A stretch of DNA of 64,000 nt from Gammaproteobacteria bacterium (lineage in GTDB: Bacteria > Pseudomonadota > Gammaproteobacteria > Pseudomonadales > Pseudohongiellaceae): positions 1-64,000 of the forward strand of contig JAQWTK010000003.1 of NCBI GenBank assembly GCA_029242705.1, written 5' to 3'. Shown piece after piece: positions 51,799-63,902 of this stretch. Both the position numbers and the translations under genes were made by a program. The notes under the pieces are model-generated. The model was given only the letters and a program-made list of their open reading frames with translations, was not told the DNA's origin and searched no databases. Positions within the stretch are counted from its first letter, which is position 1, and the number at the start of each line of letters is the position of its first letter.

Positions 51799-52419
51799 CT
51801 ACTTGGAATAAAGCTCAACGATTAAATTTTCGTTAATTTCTGGAGGGAGATCGGTACGATCTGGTTTACGAGTAAACTCCCCTTCCATTTTCGAAGAATT
51901 AACTGATACCCAATCAATTTCAGAGCGTTGCGCTGACAATTCCAACGCAGATTTTATTCTTAGTTGCTCTTTAGATTTTTCCCTTACCGCAACCACGTCT
52001 CCTTCAGCTACCTGATAAGATGGAATATTTACTATTTCACCATTCACACAAATCGATTTATGCGAGACTAGTTGACGGCATTCCGCTCGCGTTGAACCGA
52101 AACCCATGCGATATACAACATTATCAAGGCGACATTCCAATAGTTGTAACAAGTTTTCGCCTGTGGCTCCCTTTATTCGAGCAGCTTCTTTATAGTAGCC
52201 ACGAAATTGCTTTTCTAGCACACCATAAATACGTCTGACTTTTTGTTTTTCACGAAGTTGAACACCATAGTCAGATAAGCGACCTCTCCGCTGACCATGC
52301 TGGCCCGGTATCGTGTCGGCTTTACACTTGCTATCTATAGGACGAACACCGCTCTTTAAAAAAAGATCAGTTCCTTCTCGACGGGATAACTTACATTTAG
52401 GGCCTAAATAACGGGCCAT
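51799..52419 (-). CDS. rpsD: 30S ribosomal protein S4
   Basis: [23 protein letters not shown]. Confidence 0.99.
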   Translation of the reverse strand: MARYLGPKCKLSRREGTDLFLKSGVRPIDSKCKADTIPGQHGQRRGRLSDYGVQLREKQKVRRIYGVLEKQFRGYYKEAARIKGATGENLLQLLECRLDNVVYRMGFGSTRAECRQLVSHKSICVNGEIVNIPSYQVAEGDVVAVREKSKEQLRIKSALELSAQRSEIDWVSVNSSKMEGEFTRKPDRTDLPPEINENLIVELYSK

Positions 52420-52434
52420 ACTTATTCTCCTAAT

Positions 52435-52821
52435 TTACACACGACGCTTCTTAGACGGCCGGCAACCATTATGTGGAATCGGAGTAACATCAGTAATGTT
52501 ACTAACCTTTAATCCGCAGGTATTCAGAGCACGAACTGCGGATTCGCGACCTGGGCCTGGTCCATTAACTTTTACGTCAAGACTCTTTAAACCATAAAGC
52601 TCAATAGCTTGTTTTCCAGCTTTTTCTGCGGCAACCTGTGCCGCAAAAGGAGTGCTCTTTCTTGACCCTCTAAACCCAGACCCTCCGGCAGTAGCCCATG
52701 ACAAAGCGTTCCCTTGCCTATCGGTAATAGTGATTATAGTGTTATTAAAAGAAGCATGAATAAAGGCGATACCGTCTATTACGGTATCACGCGTTTTCTT
52801 CTTTGCTGTTTGTGTGGCCAT
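52435..52821 (-). CDS. rpsK: 30S ribosomal protein S11
   Basis: [41 protein letters not shown]. Confidence 0.99.
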   Translation of the reverse strand: MATQTAKKKTRDTVIDGIAFIHASFNNTIITITDRQGNALSWATAGGSGFRGSRKSTPFAAQVAAEKAGKQAIELYGLKSLDVKVNGPGPGRESAVRALNTCGLKVSNITDVTPIPHNGCRPSKKRRV

Positions 52822-52868
52822 TTACTTACCTTCTTACTTAAATTTTTTATCTTACCCGTAAAAAAAGC

Positions 52869-53225
52869 TTATTTTCTGATCGGCTTTTTGGGCCCTTTTC
52901 GTGTTCGTGCATTGGTTTTTGTTCTTTGACCCCTGACGGGCAAAGAACGACGATGACGAATGCCTCGATTACACCCCAAATCCATCAATCTTTTAATATT
53001 CATAGACACTTCACGGCGAAGGTCACCTTCTGTAGGCAACTTCGTAACCTCAGCTCGAATACTATCCAGTTGCTCCGTGCTCAATTCTGAGACCTTCGCT
53101 GAAGGCTCAACACCTGCAACCTCGCATATGTTTTTTGCAGTAGTAGGCCCAATGCCATATACGTAACGCAAAGAAATTACAATGTGCTTATCATCTGGTA
53201 TGTTAACCCCGGCAATACGTGCCAT
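52869..53225 (-). CDS. rpsM: 30S ribosomal protein S13
   Basis: [26 protein letters not shown]. Confidence 0.99.
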   Translation of the reverse strand: MARIAGVNIPDDKHIVISLRYVYGIGPTTAKNICEVAGVEPSAKVSELSTEQLDSIRAEVTKLPTEGDLRREVSMNIKRLMDLGCNRGIRHRRSLPVRGQRTKTNARTRKGPKKPIRK

Positions 53226-53255
53226 AGAATTATTTCTCCGTTTAGTCTTCTCTAG

Positions 53256-53372
53256 TTAACCTTGACGCTGTTTATGTCGAGGCTCTGCACTACAAATAAC
53301 TCTTACCGAACCATTGCGCCTAATAACCTTACAGTTGCGACAAATCTTTTTTACTGACGTTCTAACCTTCAT
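53256..53372 (-). CDS. rpmJ: 50S ribosomal protein L36 (38 aa, zinc-ribbon form); missing from ORF track
   Basis: [38 protein letters not shown] read from sequence between secY and rpsM. Confidence 0.97.
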   Translation of the reverse strand: MKVRTSVKKICRNCKVIRRNGSVRVICSAEPRHKQRQG

Positions 53373-53393
53373 TATCCACCTCTCTAGTGCTAA

Positions 53394-54719
53394 CTAGATC
53401 CCAGTCCTACCGTAGTTTCCCAACTTTGATTTTTTCATTAAAGAATCATATTGATTAGACATCAGATGAGACTGCACTTGTGACCAAAAATCCATAGTAA
53501 CCACAACAGAGATAAGCAAAGCTGTTCCGCCTAAATTAAATGGAACATTCGCCATCATCTGCATAAAATTAGGTAATAAACAAACTAATGTAATATAAAT
53601 TGCACCAAACATAGTTAACCGGGTTATCACACCATCAATATATTTCGCTGTTTGCTCACCAGGGCGGATACCAGGTATAAAGGCACCGGAGCGCTTCAAA
53701 TTTTCCGCTACGTCCCTGGGATTAAAAACTAGTGCAGTATAAAAAAAGCAGAAGAATATAATCATTGCACTAAAAATAATGATATACAGTGGTTGTCCTG
53801 GCCCGATTAATAGAGCTAAGTCTTGCAACCATTCGGCTCCTTCAGATTGACCGAACCACTGGCCCAAAGACGCGGGAAAAAGCAAAATACTGCTAGCAAA
53901 AATAGCTGGTATAACCCCGGCCATATTAATCTTAAGCGGCAAATGACTAGCCTGAGCTTGGTACATTTTTCGGCCCTGCTGGCGTTTTGCATAGTTAACC
54001 GTGATGCGTCGCTGAGCACGTTCAACGTAAACAATTCCCGCTACAACACCCACCGCAATAAAGGCAACAACAAGTAGCAGTACAGCGCTGATTTGACCTT
54101 CATATGCTTGAGTTAGAGAAGACCCAACAGCGGCAGGGAAAAGAGCAACAATTCCAGCAAAGATTAGCATCGATATCCCATTGCCAATTCCTTTTTCCGT
54201 AATTTGCTCGCCCAACCACATCAAAAACATGGCACCGGTAACTAAAGAAATTATTGCCGTTAAATTGAATGCTAATCCTGGGTTATAAGCAATCGGCGAC
54301 AACAGTCCAACCGTCATTCCCGTTCCTTGCACCGTCGCCAAAGCCAAAGCTCCATAGCGAGTATATTGAGTAATTTTTCGACGGCCTGATTCACCTTCTT
54401 TTTTCAATTGATCGAGCTGAGGATTAACGGCAGTTAACAACTGCATAATTATCGAAGCCGAAATATAAGGCATAATACCCAACGCAACGATACTCATTCG
54501 CTCTAAAGCACCACCCGAAAACATATTAAAAAGACCTGCAAAAGTGCCTTCATTTTGGTCAAAAAAAGCTTGCAACTGTACAGGGTCTATTCCGGGAACC
54601 GGAATGTGTGTACCAATTCTATAAACAAAAATAGCAAATAATAAGAATAACAAGCGAGCCTTTAACTCGCCGAGCCCAGCGCCGATATTTTCAGGATTTA
54701 TGTTTGGTTTTTTTGCCAT
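53394..54719 (-). CDS. secY: Preprotein translocase subunit SecY
   Basis: [28 protein letters not shown]. Confidence 0.99.
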   Translation of the reverse strand: MAKKPNINPENIGAGLGELKARLLFLLFAIFVYRIGTHIPVPGIDPVQLQAFFDQNEGTFAGLFNMFSGGALERMSIVALGIMPYISASIIMQLLTAVNPQLDQLKKEGESGRRKITQYTRYGALALATVQGTGMTVGLLSPIAYNPGLAFNLTAIISLVTGAMFLMWLGEQITEKGIGNGISMLIFAGIVALFPAAVGSSLTQAYEGQISAVLLLVVAFIAVGVVAGIVYVERAQRRITVNYAKRQQGRKMYQAQASHLPLKINMAGVIPAIFASSILLFPASLGQWFGQSEGAEWLQDLALLIGPGQPLYIIIFSAMIIFFCFFYTALVFNPRDVAENLKRSGAFIPGIRPGEQTAKYIDGVITRLTMFGAIYITLVCLLPNFMQMMANVPFNLGGTALLISVVVTMDFWSQVQSHLMSNQYDSLMKKSKLGNYGRTGI

Positions 54720-54758
54720 TTTTAAAAGTTTTTCTAAAATTATTAGAAAATTATATTT

Positions 54759-55286
54759 CTATTTTTCTTTATCATCATTTGCTTTATCAATAGATGAATC
54801 AGCTACCTTCGCTCTGGTTTTTGTATTATTTTTCTTTCCTTCAACAGCTTCTATTTCGATTACCTTACCACCGGCTTTTTCAATCGCCTCTTTTGCACCC
54901 TTAGAAACGGAGATGCCCTCTACAGTAAGTTTCTTAGTGACTTCTCCAGACAACATAACCTTAACTTTCTTAATGCTGGTTGTTATCATCCCCGCCTTTC
55001 GAAGGCTTTCCATTGTCACAATATCTCCATCAACTTTATTTAACTCTGACGTCCGAACCTCCGCCGTAACAAGACCAATTCTAGAGCTAAAGCCATATTT
55101 AGGCAGGCGCATTTGTAAGGGCATTTGCCCACCCTCAAAGCCCGGTTTTACTGTTCCCCCGCTTCGCGATTTTTGGCCTTTATGACCAGTGCCACATGTT
55201 TTGCCCCAGCCACTACCTATGCCACGTCCGACACGTTTCTTATTCTTAATGCTTCCTGGAGCTGGACTCAATGTATTTAGTTGCAT
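54759..55286 (-). CDS. rplO: 50S ribosomal protein L15 with C-terminal extension
   Basis: [44 protein letters not shown]. Confidence 0.98.
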   Translation of the reverse strand: MQLNTLSPAPGSIKNKKRVGRGIGSGWGKTCGTGHKGQKSRSGGTVKPGFEGGQMPLQMRLPKYGFSSRIGLVTAEVRTSELNKVDGDIVTMESLRKAGMITTSIKKVKVMLSGEVTKKLTVEGISVSKGAKEAIEKAGGKVIEIEAVEGKKNNTKTRAKVADSSIDKANDDKEK

Positions 55287-55288
55287 AA

Positions 55289-55480
55289 CTAGCCCTCACC
55301 TTCTACCGCTAACATATAATTAATTTTTTTTATCATTCCTCGCACTGAAGGAGTATCTTCTACCTCAACAGATTGATGCATACGGCGCAAACCTAAACCC
55401 TTCAAACATAATTTATGTTTTGGTAATGTCCCTATAGGGCTCTTAATTAAAGTAACCTTTACAATTTTTTTCTTTGCCAT
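55289..55480 (-). CDS. rpmD: 50S ribosomal protein L30
   Basis: [42 protein letters not shown]. Confidence 0.98.
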   Translation of the reverse strand: MAKKKIVKVTLIKSPIGTLPKHKLCLKGLGLRRMHQSVEVEDTPSVRGMIKKINYMLAVEGEG

Positions 55481-55535
55481 GACTCTTTACTTCATTTCAA
55501 TAATATTGGTTCGTCTTTAAATCTTATTCCACAAT

Positions 55536-56045
55536 TTACCCGAGTAGATCCCCAACTGCCTTTCCCCGTTTTGCAGCAATATCCTCTGGAGATCTCATAT
55601 CTCTTAAGCCCTTAAAAGTAGCATTAACTACATTAACTGGATTAGTCGAGCCATAACACTTCGCCAACACGTTCTGCACTCCGGCCAATTCTAATATTGC
55701 GCGCATTGCTCCGCCCGCAATAACACCTGTACCTTCAGAGGCAGGCTGCATGTATACCTTCGATGCACCGTGACGCGCCTTAATAGGATATTGCAATGTA
55801 TGGCCGTCAAGATTAACAATAATCATGTTGCGCCGCGCGCTTTCCATCGCTTTTTGTATCGCTAAAGGTACCTCGCGAGCTTTACCACGGCCAAATCCCA
55901 CACGACCTTTTCCGTCGCCTACTGCAGTTAACGCAGTAAAGCCAAAAATTCTCCCACCTTTAACTACTTTTGCCACACGATTAACTTGAATCAGCTTTTC
56001 TTGCAAGCCTTCTTCATTTTTATCAGAGTCATTTTTAAATGCCAT
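55536..56045 (-). CDS. rpsE: 30S ribosomal protein S5
   Basis: [36 protein letters not shown]. Confidence 0.99.
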   Translation of the reverse strand: MAFKNDSDKNEEGLQEKLIQVNRVAKVVKGGRIFGFTALTAVGDGKGRVGFGRGKAREVPLAIQKAMESARRNMIIVNLDGHTLQYPIKARHGASKVYMQPASEGTGVIAGGAMRAILELAGVQNVLAKCYGSTNPVNVVNATFKGLRDMRSPEDIAAKRGKAVGDLLG

Positions 56046-56056
56046 AACTTAATTCC

Positions 56057-56407
56057 TTAGAATTCCAATCCGCCTTTACGAGCAGCATCGGCCAATGCTT
56101 TGACTCGACCGTGATACGCGTAACCAGATCTATCGAAGGCGACTTTATCTATACCTTTATTTTTAGCTCTTTCCGCAATCAACGCACCAATATTCAGAGC
56201 CGCATCAATATTTCCTGTAACGCCTTTTTTAACTTCTTTTTCAACAGTAGAAGCGCTAACAATAACTTCACTACCATTCGCAGAAATTATTTGCGCATAA
56301 ATATGACGAGGAGATCGGTAAATACTCAACCGATTTATTCTCAACTCACTGATTTTGGCTCTTGTCCGTTTAGCTCTTCGCAAACGCGCTTTTTTCTTAA
56401 AACTCAT
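56057..56407 (-). CDS. rplR: 50S ribosomal protein L18
   Basis: [43 protein letters not shown]; start trimmed to Met 56407. Confidence 0.97.
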   Translation of the reverse strand: MSFKKKARLRRAKRTRAKISELRINRLSIYRSPRHIYAQIISANGSEVIVSASTVEKEVKKGVTGNIDAALNIGALIAERAKNKGIDKVAFDRSGYAYHGRVKALADAARKGGLEF

Positions 56408-56417
56408 ACTCTCGCCT

Positions 56418-56951
56418 CTATTTTTTCTTCGCCTCTTTTCGATACACATGCTCATCTGAGTAACGAATTCCTTTGCCTTTATAAGGTTCAGGTGGTCGAA
56501 ATTCCCTTAGCTCTGCAGCAACCTGCCCTACCAATTGCTTATCTGCTCCAGAAATAACGATTTCAGTCTGTGAAGGCGTTTCTACCGTTACACCATCTGG
56601 AAGTTTGTAATCAATCGGGTGAGAGTAACCTACTGTTAGATTTATAGATTTACCAGAAGCCTTTGCTCGATAGCCTACACCCTGAAGTTCTAACTTTTTT
56701 TGAAATCCATCACTTACCCCAGTCATCATATTATTGATCAATGACCGGAAGGTGCCGGCTAAAGCCCCCGCTTGCCTGGAATTATCCTTTGCCGAAATTT
56801 TCAACTCTTCGCCATCTTGCGTAACTACAACTAAAGAATTCAGAGCAAGACTCAAATCACCTTTTTTCCCTTTAATTTTAAGCACCGCTCCACTGATGTT
56901 GGTCTCAACACCTTTCGGGATTAATACTGGTACTTTAGCTATTCTAGACAT
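56418..56951 (-). CDS. rplF: 50S ribosomal protein L6
   Basis: [31 protein letters not shown]. Confidence 0.99.
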   Translation of the reverse strand: MSRIAKVPVLIPKGVETNISGAVLKIKGKKGDLSLALNSLVVVTQDGEELKISAKDNSRQAGALAGTFRSLINNMMTGVSDGFQKKLELQGVGYRAKASGKSINLTVGYSHPIDYKLPDGVTVETPSQTEIVISGADKQLVGQVAAELREFRPPEPYKGKGIRYSDEHVYRKEAKKK

Positions 56952-56981
56952 TTTCTCGTTACTCTAAGTCGATTATTACTG

Positions 56982-57377
56982 TTAGAAAACTGTACATAAA
57001 ATCTCGCCGCCAATTCCAGCAGCTTCTGCCTGTTTTTCTGTCATTAACCCTTGGTTAGTTGTCAATATCGCTACGCCCAAACCTGCTCGATTTTTAGGTA
57101 AATCTTCCTTACCTTTATAATTACGAAGACCGGGACGACTAACACGTTTTATCTCTTCGATAACAGGTTGGCCCTGAAAGTATTTAAGATTCAAATTAAT
57201 CACTGGCTTGCCATCCTCTTCATTAACAGCATAACCGCCTATATAACCTTCTTGTTCTAACACTTTACTGATTGCTACCTTAATCTTAGAAGACGGGCAC
57301 CTAACAACGGGCATTTTTGCCATTTGTGCATTACGAATGCGTGTTAGGAAATCTGCAATAGGATCTGACATACTCAT
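56982..57377 (-). CDS. rpsH: 30S ribosomal protein S8
   Basis: [33 protein letters not shown]. Confidence 0.99.
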   Translation of the reverse strand: MSMSDPIADFLTRIRNAQMAKMPVVRCPSSKIKVAISKVLEQEGYIGGYAVNEEDGKPVINLNLKYFQGQPVIEEIKRVSRPGLRNYKGKEDLPKNRAGLGVAILTTNQGLMTEKQAEAAGIGGEILCTVF

Positions 57378-57390
57378 TTTTTTGCTCCGT

Positions 57391-57696
57391 TTACCAGCTG
57401 GCCTTTGTTAAGCCGGGTATATCCCCACGCATAGCCGCTTCTCGCACTTTATTCCTACATAAACCAAACTTCCTGTAAACACCATGAGGACGGCCAGTAA
57501 TACGACAACGTCGCTGCTGGCGAGACGGACTTGCATCGCGGGGCAATCTTTGCAAGCTTGCCTGCGCCGCCCACTTTTCTTCTTCAGAAGCCTTTATATC
57601 CTTTAGAACTGAGCGCAATGCGGCTCGCTTCTCAGCAAACTTAGCCACTGTTCTAGCACGCTTATTCTCTCTTGCTATCATTGAGGTTTTAGCCAT
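57391..57696 (-). CDS. rpsN: 30S ribosomal protein S14
   Basis: [39 protein letters not shown]; start trimmed to Met 57696. Confidence 0.98.
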   Translation of the reverse strand: MAKTSMIARENKRARTVAKFAEKRAALRSVLKDIKASEEEKWAAQASLQRLPRDASPSRQQRRCRITGRPHGVYRKFGLCRNKVREAAMRGDIPGLTKASW

Positions 57697-57697
57697 A

Positions 57698-58372
57698 CTA
57701 AGTTTCCTCTTTATTTTCTTTATCAGAGTCATCGTTAGCCTGAGTCACCACAGATGCTTTTTTTGCCTTAGTTTCAGGCGCTGTTGATTCATTTGATGAA
57801 CCAGCCTCAGCCTCTTCTTCAGAAGAAAGTGTCATGCCCCTAAAAGGGAAACGCAGAGCTGCTAACAAGGCCCGACCCTCTTCGTCATTTCGAGCGGTTG
57901 TGGTAATAGTAATGTCCATGCCCCGCAAAGTATCAATTTTGTCGTAATCAATTTCTGGAAAAATTATTTGCTCATTAACTCCCATAGCAAAGTTCCCTCG
58001 CCCATCAAATGATTTGGGATTTAAACCACGGAAATCCCTAATACGGGGGATAGAGATATCGACAAGCCTCTCTATAAACTCATACATTCGCTCGCCGCGC
58101 AAAGTAACTTTACAACCTATGGGCCAGCCTTCTCTAATCTTGAACCCCGCGATACTTTGACGAGCTTTAGTAACTACGACTTTCTGGCCACTAATCACAG
58201 ATAAATCGTTAGTTGCATTTTCCAAGATTTTTTTATCCGCAACTGCTTCACCGAGACCCATGTTCAATACAACTTTCGTTATTTTTGGAACACGCATAGT
58301 GTTACCAAAACTAAATTTTTTAGATAATGCAGGCACTACTTCTTTTTGGTAATACTCTTTTAATTGAGCCAT
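57698..58372 (-). CDS. rplE: 50S ribosomal protein L5 with acidic C-terminal extension
   Basis: [29 protein letters not shown]; ends FPFR + about 46 extra residues. Confidence 0.98.
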   Translation of the reverse strand: MAQLKEYYQKEVVPALSKKFSFGNTMRVPKITKVVLNMGLGEAVADKKILENATNDLSVISGQKVVVTKARQSIAGFKIREGWPIGCKVTLRGERMYEFIERLVDISIPRIRDFRGLNPKSFDGRGNFAMGVNEQIIFPEIDYDKIDTLRGMDITITTTARNDEEGRALLAALRFPFRGMTLSSEEEAEAGSSNESTAPETKAKKASVVTQANDDSDKENKEET

Positions 58373-58381
58373 GACTTTCTC

Positions 58382-58693
58382 TTACTCTATAACCTGACCA
58401 TTGGATTTAAAGATACGCTTCTTTTCACCATCTCCATCTGATTGAATCGCAATTCGATCAGCTTTACTCGTTTCTGGATTAAAAATCGCTATGTTTGAAA
58501 TATGAATCGCAGCTTCTTTCTCAACGATACCCCCTGGCTGGCCTGAATTTGGATTAGGTTTAGTATGCCGCTTAACCAAATTTACACCATTGACGAAAAT
58601 ACGATCCCCAGCAATTTGAGAAATAGTTCCACGTTTGCCCTTATCTTTTCCCGTTATAACAATGACTTCATCATCACGTTTTAACTTATTCAT
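58382..58693 (-). CDS. rplX: 50S ribosomal protein L24
   Basis: [43 protein letters not shown]. Confidence 0.99.
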   Translation of the reverse strand: MNKLKRDDEVIVITGKDKGKRGTISQIAGDRIFVNGVNLVKRHTKPNPNSGQPGGIVEKEAAIHISNIAIFNPETSKADRIAIQSDGDGEKKRIFKSNGQVIE

Positions 58694-58740
58694 TTCTATT
58701 TTTCTCTCAGTTAAATCGACTATGCGTTAATCTCAATTCT

Positions 58741-59112
58741 TTATAGAACCTCAGGGGCCAAAGAAATAATCCGCATAAATTTCTCCGTACGTAATTCTCG
58801 AGTAACAGGGCCAAATACACGAGTCCCAATTGGAACATCTTGGTTATTTAGAAGAATAGCCGCATTATCATCAAATTTAATTAATGAACCGTCACCGCGA
58901 CGCACACCCTTTTTTGTTCTTACTACTAAGGCTGTTAATACCTGGCCTTTTTTAACTTTCCCTCTGGGGATAGCTTCTTTAACGGTAACTTTTATCACAT
59001 CACCTATACGAGCGTATCTCCTATGCGAACCACCCAGCACCTTTATACACATTACTCTTCGAGCGCCGCTGTTATCCGCCACATCTAAGTACGACTGAAC
59101 CTGAATCATCAA
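58741..59112 (-). CDS. rplN: 50S ribosomal protein L14
   Basis: [28 protein letters not shown]. Confidence 0.99.
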   Translation of the reverse strand: MMIQVQSYLDVADNSGARRVMCIKVLGGSHRRYARIGDVIKVTVKEAIPRGKVKKGQVLTALVVRTKKGVRRGDGSLIKFDDNAAILLNNQDVPIGTRVFGPVTRELRTEKFMRIISLAPEVL

Positions 59113-59160
59113 CCCACTCCATTTTGTATTTTAAAAAAAAACACAAAATCCACTATATAA

Positions 59161-59445
59161 TTAAACCTGTGTTGCCTGTTCGTCTATAGAAACCAAAGAC
59201 CAGCTCTTAGTTTTCGAAATAGGCTTAACTTCTTTAACAGTCACTTCATCACCCATAGAACACTCATTCTTTTCATCATGCGCATGAATTTTAGTTGAAC
59301 GCTTAATAATCTTCCCATAGACAGGATGCTTAACCCGACGCTCTATAAGCACAACAATAGATTTTTCCATTCTATTACTAACGACTCTGCCAGTAGCAGT
59401 ACGAGCCCTCTCCCCTTGATCTTTCTGGATATCTGCATCAGACAT
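59161..59445 (-). CDS. rpsQ: 30S ribosomal protein S17
   Basis: [42 protein letters not shown]. Confidence 0.98.
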   Translation of the reverse strand: MSDADIQKDQGERARTATGRVVSNRMEKSIVVLIERRVKHPVYGKIIKRSTKIHAHDEKNECSMGDEVTVKEVKPISKTKSWSLVSIDEQATQV

Positions 59446-59447
59446 AA

Positions 59448-59669
59448 TTATGTTTCACTCTTATCTTTCTCAGCTTTTAAATTTTGTTTTTCGGTAATAA
59501 TAGTTTTTAAACGAGCAATATCTTTACGAACTGCTTTAATCAAATGAACTTGTCCAAGTTGACCCGCACTATTTTGCATCCTGTAATTAAATTGACCTTT
59601 GTGCAGAGTCAGCAATTCTTCTTGCAGGTCTTCTACTGATTTCTCTCTAAGTTCGTCAATATTCATCAC
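59448..59669 (-). CDS. rpmC: 50S ribosomal protein L29
   Basis: [27 protein letters not shown]. Confidence 0.97.
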   Translation of the reverse strand: MMNIDELREKSVEDLQEELLTLHKGQFNYRMQNSAGQLGQVHLIKAVRKDIARLKTIITEKQNLKAEKDKSET

Positions 59670-60079
59670 ATTAATGTCCTTTTAACAAAGACAGTCTCAA
59701 AAGGTAATTTAGCGGAAGCTAATGAAAAAGCCTCCCTAGCCAATTCTTCATCTACACCCTCAATTTCAAACATGACCCTTCCTGGTTGAATTTGGGCAAC
59801 CCAATATTCAACGGACCCCTTGCCCTTACCTTGCCTAACTTCCAAAGGCTTTTGCGTGATAGGCTTATCTGGAAATACTCGAATCCATATTTTCCCACCA
59901 CGTTTTACACGCCTTGTCATGGCTCGACGAGCGGCCTCGATTTGGCGCGCGGTTAATCTCCCTCGGGAAACAGCTTTTAAACCATACTCCCCAAAATCCA
60001 CTTTACTGCCACGTTGCGCTAGACCTCTATTCCGGCCCTTCATCATTTTGCGAAATTTTGTACGCTTAGGTTGTAACAC
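59666..60079 (-). CDS. rplP: 50S ribosomal protein L16
   Basis: [36 protein letters not shown]. Confidence 0.99.
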   Translation of the reverse strand: MLQPKRTKFRKMMKGRNRGLAQRGSKVDFGEYGLKAVSRGRLTARQIEAARRAMTRRVKRGGKIWIRVFPDKPITQKPLEVRQGKGKGSVEYWVAQIQPGRVMFEIEGVDEELAREAFSLASAKLPFETVFVKRTLM

Positions 60080-60106
60080 GCCTATATCCCTCTATTCTTT
60101 ATACGC

Positions 60107-60778
60107 TCAATTAGTAGGCTGTTTCTTTGTCGGAAAAATTGCTTCATCTAGGTCTAAGATTTCTCCTTTAAATATCCAAACTTTTACACCAATAATTCCG
60201 TAAGTAGTAGTTGCCTCAGAAGTTGCGTAATCAATATCTGCTCGAAGCGTATGCAAAGGAACGCGACCTTCCCTGTACCATTCTGATCGAGCTATTTCGG
60301 CACCTCCCAAACGCCCCCCAACTTGAACTTTTATTCCTTCTGCGCCTTGTCGCATAGCATTCTGCACAGAGCGCTTCATAGCTCGTCGAAACATTACTCT
60401 CCGCTCCAGCTGCTGCGCAACGCTGTCCGCTACCAATTGAGCATCTAAATCAGGTTTCCGTATTTCTTCAATGTTAATCTGTACTGGGATGCCCATCATT
60501 TTGGAAAGAATACGGCGCAATTTTTCAACATCCTCTCCCTTTTTACCAATTACAATCCCTGGTCGAGCAGTATAGACGGTAACCTTCGCTGTTTGCGCGG
60601 GTCGCTCTATATCTACCCTGGCAACGGACGCATTTGCTAAACGTTTCTTTACAAAGTCTCTAACTTGTAAATCAACCAGTAAGTTATCTGCATACTCTTT
60701 ACCTTCAGCAAACCAGACAGAAGTATGCTTCTTAATTATTCCAAGACGAATACCAATTGGATGTACTTTTTGACCCAT
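60107..60778 (-). CDS. rpsC: 30S ribosomal protein S3
   Basis: [24 protein letters not shown]. Confidence 0.99.
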   Translation of the reverse strand: MGQKVHPIGIRLGIIKKHTSVWFAEGKEYADNLLVDLQVRDFVKKRLANASVARVDIERPAQTAKVTVYTARPGIVIGKKGEDVEKLRRILSKMMGIPVQINIEEIRKPDLDAQLVADSVAQQLERRVMFRRAMKRSVQNAMRQGAEGIKVQVGGRLGGAEIARSEWYREGRVPLHTLRADIDYATSEATTTYGIIGVKVWIFKGEILDLDEAIFPTKKQPTN

Positions 60779-60787
60779 CCGAATCTC

Positions 60788-61120
60788 CTACCTATCACAA
60801 ACTGTAATTGTTATGTGACACGAACGCTTTAAAATCCTATCAGCACGACCCTTGGCCCTGGGCATAATACGTTTCATTGTCATCCCTTCATCAACAAAAA
60901 TTGTTGATATCTTTAATTCATCGACATCAGCTCCTTCATTGTGCTCAGCATTAGCAATCGCAGAATCTAAAACTTTCTTAATTATAGTCGCACCCTTAGT
61001 AGCGCTATAAGTAAGAAGATTCAGCGCTTCCTCAACACCTTTACCTCGAATCTGATCGGCAACAAGTCTTGCCTTTTGCGCAGAAAGGCGAGCACCTTTT
61101 AACTTAGCTTGAACTTCCAT
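60788..61120 (-). CDS. rplV: 50S ribosomal protein L22
   Basis: [23 protein letters not shown]. Confidence 0.99.
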   Translation of the reverse strand: MEVQAKLKGARLSAQKARLVADQIRGKGVEEALNLLTYSATKGATIIKKVLDSAIANAEHNEGADVDELKISTIFVDEGMTMKRIMPRAKGRADRILKRSCHITITVCDR

Positions 61121-61129
61121 TAGATACCC

Positions 61130-61402
61130 CTAACGAGCCTTTTTATCAGCTGAGTGACCCCGATAAGTTCGAGTTTGAGCAAACTCACCTAACTTGTGAC
61201 CCACCATATCTTCTGTAATAAAAATCGGTACATGCTGCCTCCCATTATGAACGGCTATTGTCAGCCCAAGCATTTCTGGAGATACCATAGACCTTCGAGA
61301 CCAAGTTTTTATCGGTCTTTTATCTTTATTACCCGCAGCGGTCTGCACTTTCTTCAGCAAGTGAAGATCAATAAACGGACCTTTTTTCAGTGAACGTGGC
61401 AA
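61130..61402 (-). CDS. rpsS: 30S ribosomal protein S19
   Basis: [19 protein letters not shown]. Confidence 0.99.
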   Translation of the reverse strand: MPRSLKKGPFIDLHLLKKVQTAAGNKDKRPIKTWSRRSMVSPEMLGLTIAVHNGRQHVPIFITEDMVGHKLGEFAQTRTYRGHSADKKAR

Positions 61403-61428
61403 AACTTATGTCCTCTAATTGCTTTCCA

Positions 61429-62262
61429 TTATTTTCGACTAGCGTTTCTACGGCGAACTATCATGTTATCAGTTCGTTTATTTGTGCGAGTTTTATATCC
61501 TTTAGCGGGAACACCCCAAGGTGAAACAGGATGACGGCCCCCGGAAGTTCTTCCCTCTCCACCACCATGAGGATGATCCACTGGATTCATAGCAACGCCA
61601 CGAACAGTGGGCCGCACACCGCGCCATCTTTTAGCGCCCGCCTTACCTAATGATCTTAATGAGTGTTCAGAATTAGAGACTTCCCCTAACGTTGCTCTAC
61701 AATCACTTAATACTTTACGCATCTCTCCAGAGCGAAGCCTTAACGTAGCATAATCTCCTTCACGCGCGACTAGCTGCAAAGAGGTACCGGCGCTGCGAGC
61801 AATTTGCGCTCCTTTACCAGGCTTCATTTCTAAACAATGAATTGTACTGCCCAAAGGAATATTACGCAGAGGTAAGCTATTCCCAACCTTAATCGGGGCG
61901 CCTTCTCCGGACTGCAGCGTGTCCCCTTTACTTACCTTCCCCGGGGCAATAATGTAACGTCGCTCTCCATCCGCATAAAGCAATAAAGCAATATTTGCAG
62001 ACCGATTCGGGTCATACTCAAGCCGCTCAACCGTAGCCTCGATTCCATCCTTGTTTCTCCGAAAATCAATATTGCGATATTTCTGCTTATGACCCCCACC
62101 TTGATGACGCCGAGTAATGCGGCCTTTGTTATTGCGACCACCGGACTTAGATTTTGGTGATAACAAAGGCGCATAAGGTGCTCCTTTATGCAAATCAGGA
62201 TGCACAACTTTGACAACAAAACGTCGCCCTGGTGATGTAGGCTTACACTTAACTACAGGCAT
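61429..62262 (-). CDS. rplB: 50S ribosomal protein L2
   Basis: [47 protein letters not shown]. Confidence 0.99.
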   Translation of the reverse strand: MPVVKCKPTSPGRRFVVKVVHPDLHKGAPYAPLLSPKSKSGGRNNKGRITRRHQGGGHKQKYRNIDFRRNKDGIEATVERLEYDPNRSANIALLLYADGERRYIIAPGKVSKGDTLQSGEGAPIKVGNSLPLRNIPLGSTIHCLEMKPGKGAQIARSAGTSLQLVAREGDYATLRLRSGEMRKVLSDCRATLGEVSNSEHSLRSLGKAGAKRWRGVRPTVRGVAMNPVDHPHGGGEGRTSGGRHPVSPWGVPAKGYKTRTNKRTDNMIVRRRNASRK

Positions 62263-62282
62263 AACTCAAACCTCTATTGCGT

Positions 62283-62582
62283 CTAACCAATATCTGCAAA
62301 ATCAATTTCTTGTCCTTCTTCAAGCCTTACATAAACTTTTTTCCAACTCGGTCGCGTTCGAATTTTCCCGCGAACAGTCCTCTTTGTCTTGCCTTTAACA
62401 TTTAATACTTGAAGACCTACTACGACAACATCAAACAACTCTTCTACCGCAGTCTTGATCTCAGCTTTAGTTGCATCTTTCGACACCTTAAAAGCATATT
62501 GGTTATTCAATTCGCCAATGATCGCAGATTTCTCTGACACATGTGGTGCCAACAAGACGTTATATAGGCGCTCACTATTCAC
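62283..62582 (-). CDS. rplW: 50S ribosomal protein L23
   Basis: [19 protein letters not shown]. Confidence 0.98.
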   Translation of the reverse strand: MNSERLYNVLLAPHVSEKSAIIGELNNQYAFKVSKDATKAEIKTAVEELFDVVVVGLQVLNVKGKTKRTVRGKIRTRPSWKKVYVRLEEGQEIDFADIG

Positions 62583-63199
62583 GATAGCATCTCCTCAACA
62601 CTCTTGAGCGCAGAGACTGTAATTAGCACTTTCTCGAAATCAATTAAGCTTACTGGGTCAAGTCCTAAGACATCTAATACATCTACCTTATGCAAGTTTC
62701 TCGAGGCAAGATAAAGATTTTGTTCAACTTGATCTGTAACAATTAGAACATTAGTTAATTCAAAGTCTTTTAATTTGACTACCAAATCTTTAGTTTTATT
62801 AGTAGTGATAGAAAATTCATTAACAACAATTAGCCTATCTTGACGTATAAGTTCAGAGAGAATGCATTGCATTGCACCACGATACATTTTCTTATTTAGT
62901 TTTTTAGAATGGTCCTGGGGTCTTGCTGCAAAAGTTACTCCACCAGAGCGCCAAATTGGGCTACGAATAGTGCCAGCTCGCGCTCGCCCGGTACCTTTTT
63001 GACGCCATGGCTTTCGCCCACCACCACGGACTTCGGAGCGGGTTTTCTGTTTTACCGTTCCTTGGCGCGCTCCTGCCAAGAAGGTCACAACAGTTTGATG
63101 AACAAGTGGCTCATTATATTCGCGACCAAAAGATTTATCGGACAAAGAAATTTTTTCTTTCCCAGCTTTTTTCCCAGGTAGTGCTAGCGCTAATTCCAT
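62579..63199 (-). CDS. rplD: 50S ribosomal protein L4
   Basis: [48 protein letters not shown]. Confidence 0.98.
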   Translation of the reverse strand: MELALALPGKKAGKEKISLSDKSFGREYNEPLVHQTVVTFLAGARQGTVKQKTRSEVRGGGRKPWRQKGTGRARAGTIRSPIWRSGGVTFAARPQDHSKKLNKKMYRGAMQCILSELIRQDRLIVVNEFSITTNKTKDLVVKLKDFELTNVLIVTDQVEQNLYLASRNLHKVDVLDVLGLDPVSLIDFEKVLITVSALKSVEEMLS

Positions 63200-63202
63200 C
63201 GC

Positions 63203-63844
63203 CTAATTACCTCGCGCCTTGATAGCTGGTCTGACAATTAGCTTAGCTCCCGTAGCACCCGGAACAGCGCCCTTTATGAGAAGAAGGTTATTATCTAGAT
63301 CAACACGCACAACTTCCAATGATTGGGTAGTTTTACGGACCGACCCCATTTGACCCGCCATCTTTTTACCTTTCCATACTTTACCTGGTGTCTGGCACTG
63401 CCCGATTGATCCTGGAGCTCGATGCGAAATCGAATTTCCATGAGTAGCATCTTGCATATGAAAATTATGCCGTTTTACACCACCTTGAAACCCTTTACCC
63501 TTAGACGTGCCAGTTACATCAACTTTCTGTCCGGCCTGAAAGCGATCAACTTTAATTTCGCTACCTAATTCAACTTCTTCCGCTTCTGCTGTGCGAAACT
63601 CCCAAAGGCCTTCACCAGCCTCAGTATTCGCTTTAGCAAAATGGCCCGCCTCTGATTTATTTACACGATTAGTTTTTCGAGAACCAGTAGTAACCTGAAC
63701 TGCACTGTATCCATCAGTCTCTTGAGTTTTAATCTGTGTTACCCGATTTGGCTGAATTTCTACTACTGTCACGGGCACAGAGTTTCCTTCTTCAGTAAAA
63801 ACGCGGGTCATGCCGCTCTTTCGACCGACTAATCCTATTGCCAT
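63203..63844 (-). CDS. rplC: 50S ribosomal protein L3
   Basis: [48 protein letters not shown]. Confidence 0.99.
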   Translation of the reverse strand: MAIGLVGRKSGMTRVFTEEGNSVPVTVVEIQPNRVTQIKTQETDGYSAVQVTTGSRKTNRVNKSEAGHFAKANTEAGEGLWEFRTAEAEEVELGSEIKVDRFQAGQKVDVTGTSKGKGFQGGVKRHNFHMQDATHGNSISHRAPGSIGQCQTPGKVWKGKKMAGQMGSVRKTTQSLEVVRVDLDNNLLLIKGAVPGATGAKLIVRPAIKARGN

Positions 63845-63859
63845 TTCTTAAACCTCATT

Positions 63860-63902
63860 GTGCAAGGGGCTAAAACCCGCTATGGCCACTGATGTGTTGC
63901 AC
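63860..63902 (-). promoter_or_regulatory. Candidate structured leader upstream of rplC (GTGCAA...TTGCAC closing stem)
   Basis: Perfect 6-bp arms with internal GGC/GCC complementarity in the 5' region of rplC. Confidence 0.35.

Noticed and set aside
54700-55185. 161-aa plus-strand ORF antisense to rplO
   Set aside because: Fully antisense to a conserved ribosomal protein gene; no recognisable domain.
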